The notes under the pieces were generated by a model. That model saw only the letters and a list, made by a program, of their open reading frames with translations, searched no databases and was not told the origin of the DNA. The position numbers were made by a program, and so were the translations under genes. Positions 63,901-64,000 of a stretch of DNA of 64,000 nucleotides are shown here, one piece after another (within the stretch, counting starts at the first letter, position 1; each line of letters begins with the position of its first letter). Source of the DNA: Armadillidium nasatum (Eukaryota > Arthropoda > Malacostraca > Isopoda > Armadillidiidae); assembly GCA_009176605.1 (NCBI GenBank), contig SEYY01021760.1, forward strand, positions 1 through 64,000, written 5' to 3'.

Positions 63901-64000
63901 CAAGTCAAGATATGGTACGAGTATGTAACCTTAATGTGATCCACATTCACAATGTTAAACAATATTTAAGTTCTCATTAAATCCGATTGTTTATTTTCTT

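Overview
The window is eukaryotic, AT-rich and intron-bearing, and most likely comes from an arthropod. The beta-sarcoglycan C-terminus reads like the insect protein, and the transposon set (BEL/Pao, a DUF4817-type mariner, CR1 and jockey-group LINEs, a Penelope-like element) is common in insects and crustaceans. I cannot name the species. Two host genes are visible. The first is a complete seven-exon mannose-6-phosphate isomerase gene (MPI, + strand, 8165-33799, 403 codons). The second is the last three coding exons of beta-sarcoglycan (SGCB, - strand, 50032-51394). They converge tail to tail. Nearly everything else is transposon debris and microsatellite.

Layout: 1-7075 holds RNase H-type LINE pieces, one interrupted by a 1.83-kb hAT element with a perfect 8-bp target duplication, plus a reverse-strand CR1 fragment. 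8165-33799 is MPI. Its 21-kb intron 2 contains a hAT-like MITE, a Penelope-like element followed by a hammerhead ribozyme, a mariner with 1.67-kb limits, an RTE-like LINE, several MITEs, and a three-level nest in which a Tc1 element is split by a nearly full-length CR1, itself split by a 1.19-kb insertion with a 5-bp duplication. A CR1 3' piece follows. 34-48 kb is dominated by one jockey-group LINE family (copies A, B, C, D, G, H and two older relatives), three repeated MITE units, and an inverted pair of tRNA-type SINEs. 48.7-51.4 kb holds an old LINE and SGCB. 52.6-53.8 kb is another LINE on the - strand. 57.4-63.9 kb is a broken BEL/Pao LTR retrotransposon on the - strand with a 60-63 bp minisatellite in its leader.

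The most striking feature is about 34 (TA)n arrays, roughly 4.3 kb or 6-7% of the window. They abut or interrupt almost every transposon. In at least two cases an array lies inside a recognisable element (LINE copy D, the Tc1), so arrays arose in or entered existing transposons. I do not see a new multi-gene system. The best leads are the ribozyme, the nested insertion with its restored reading frame, the inverted SINE pair, the GC-AG intron of MPI and the TA-array pattern.
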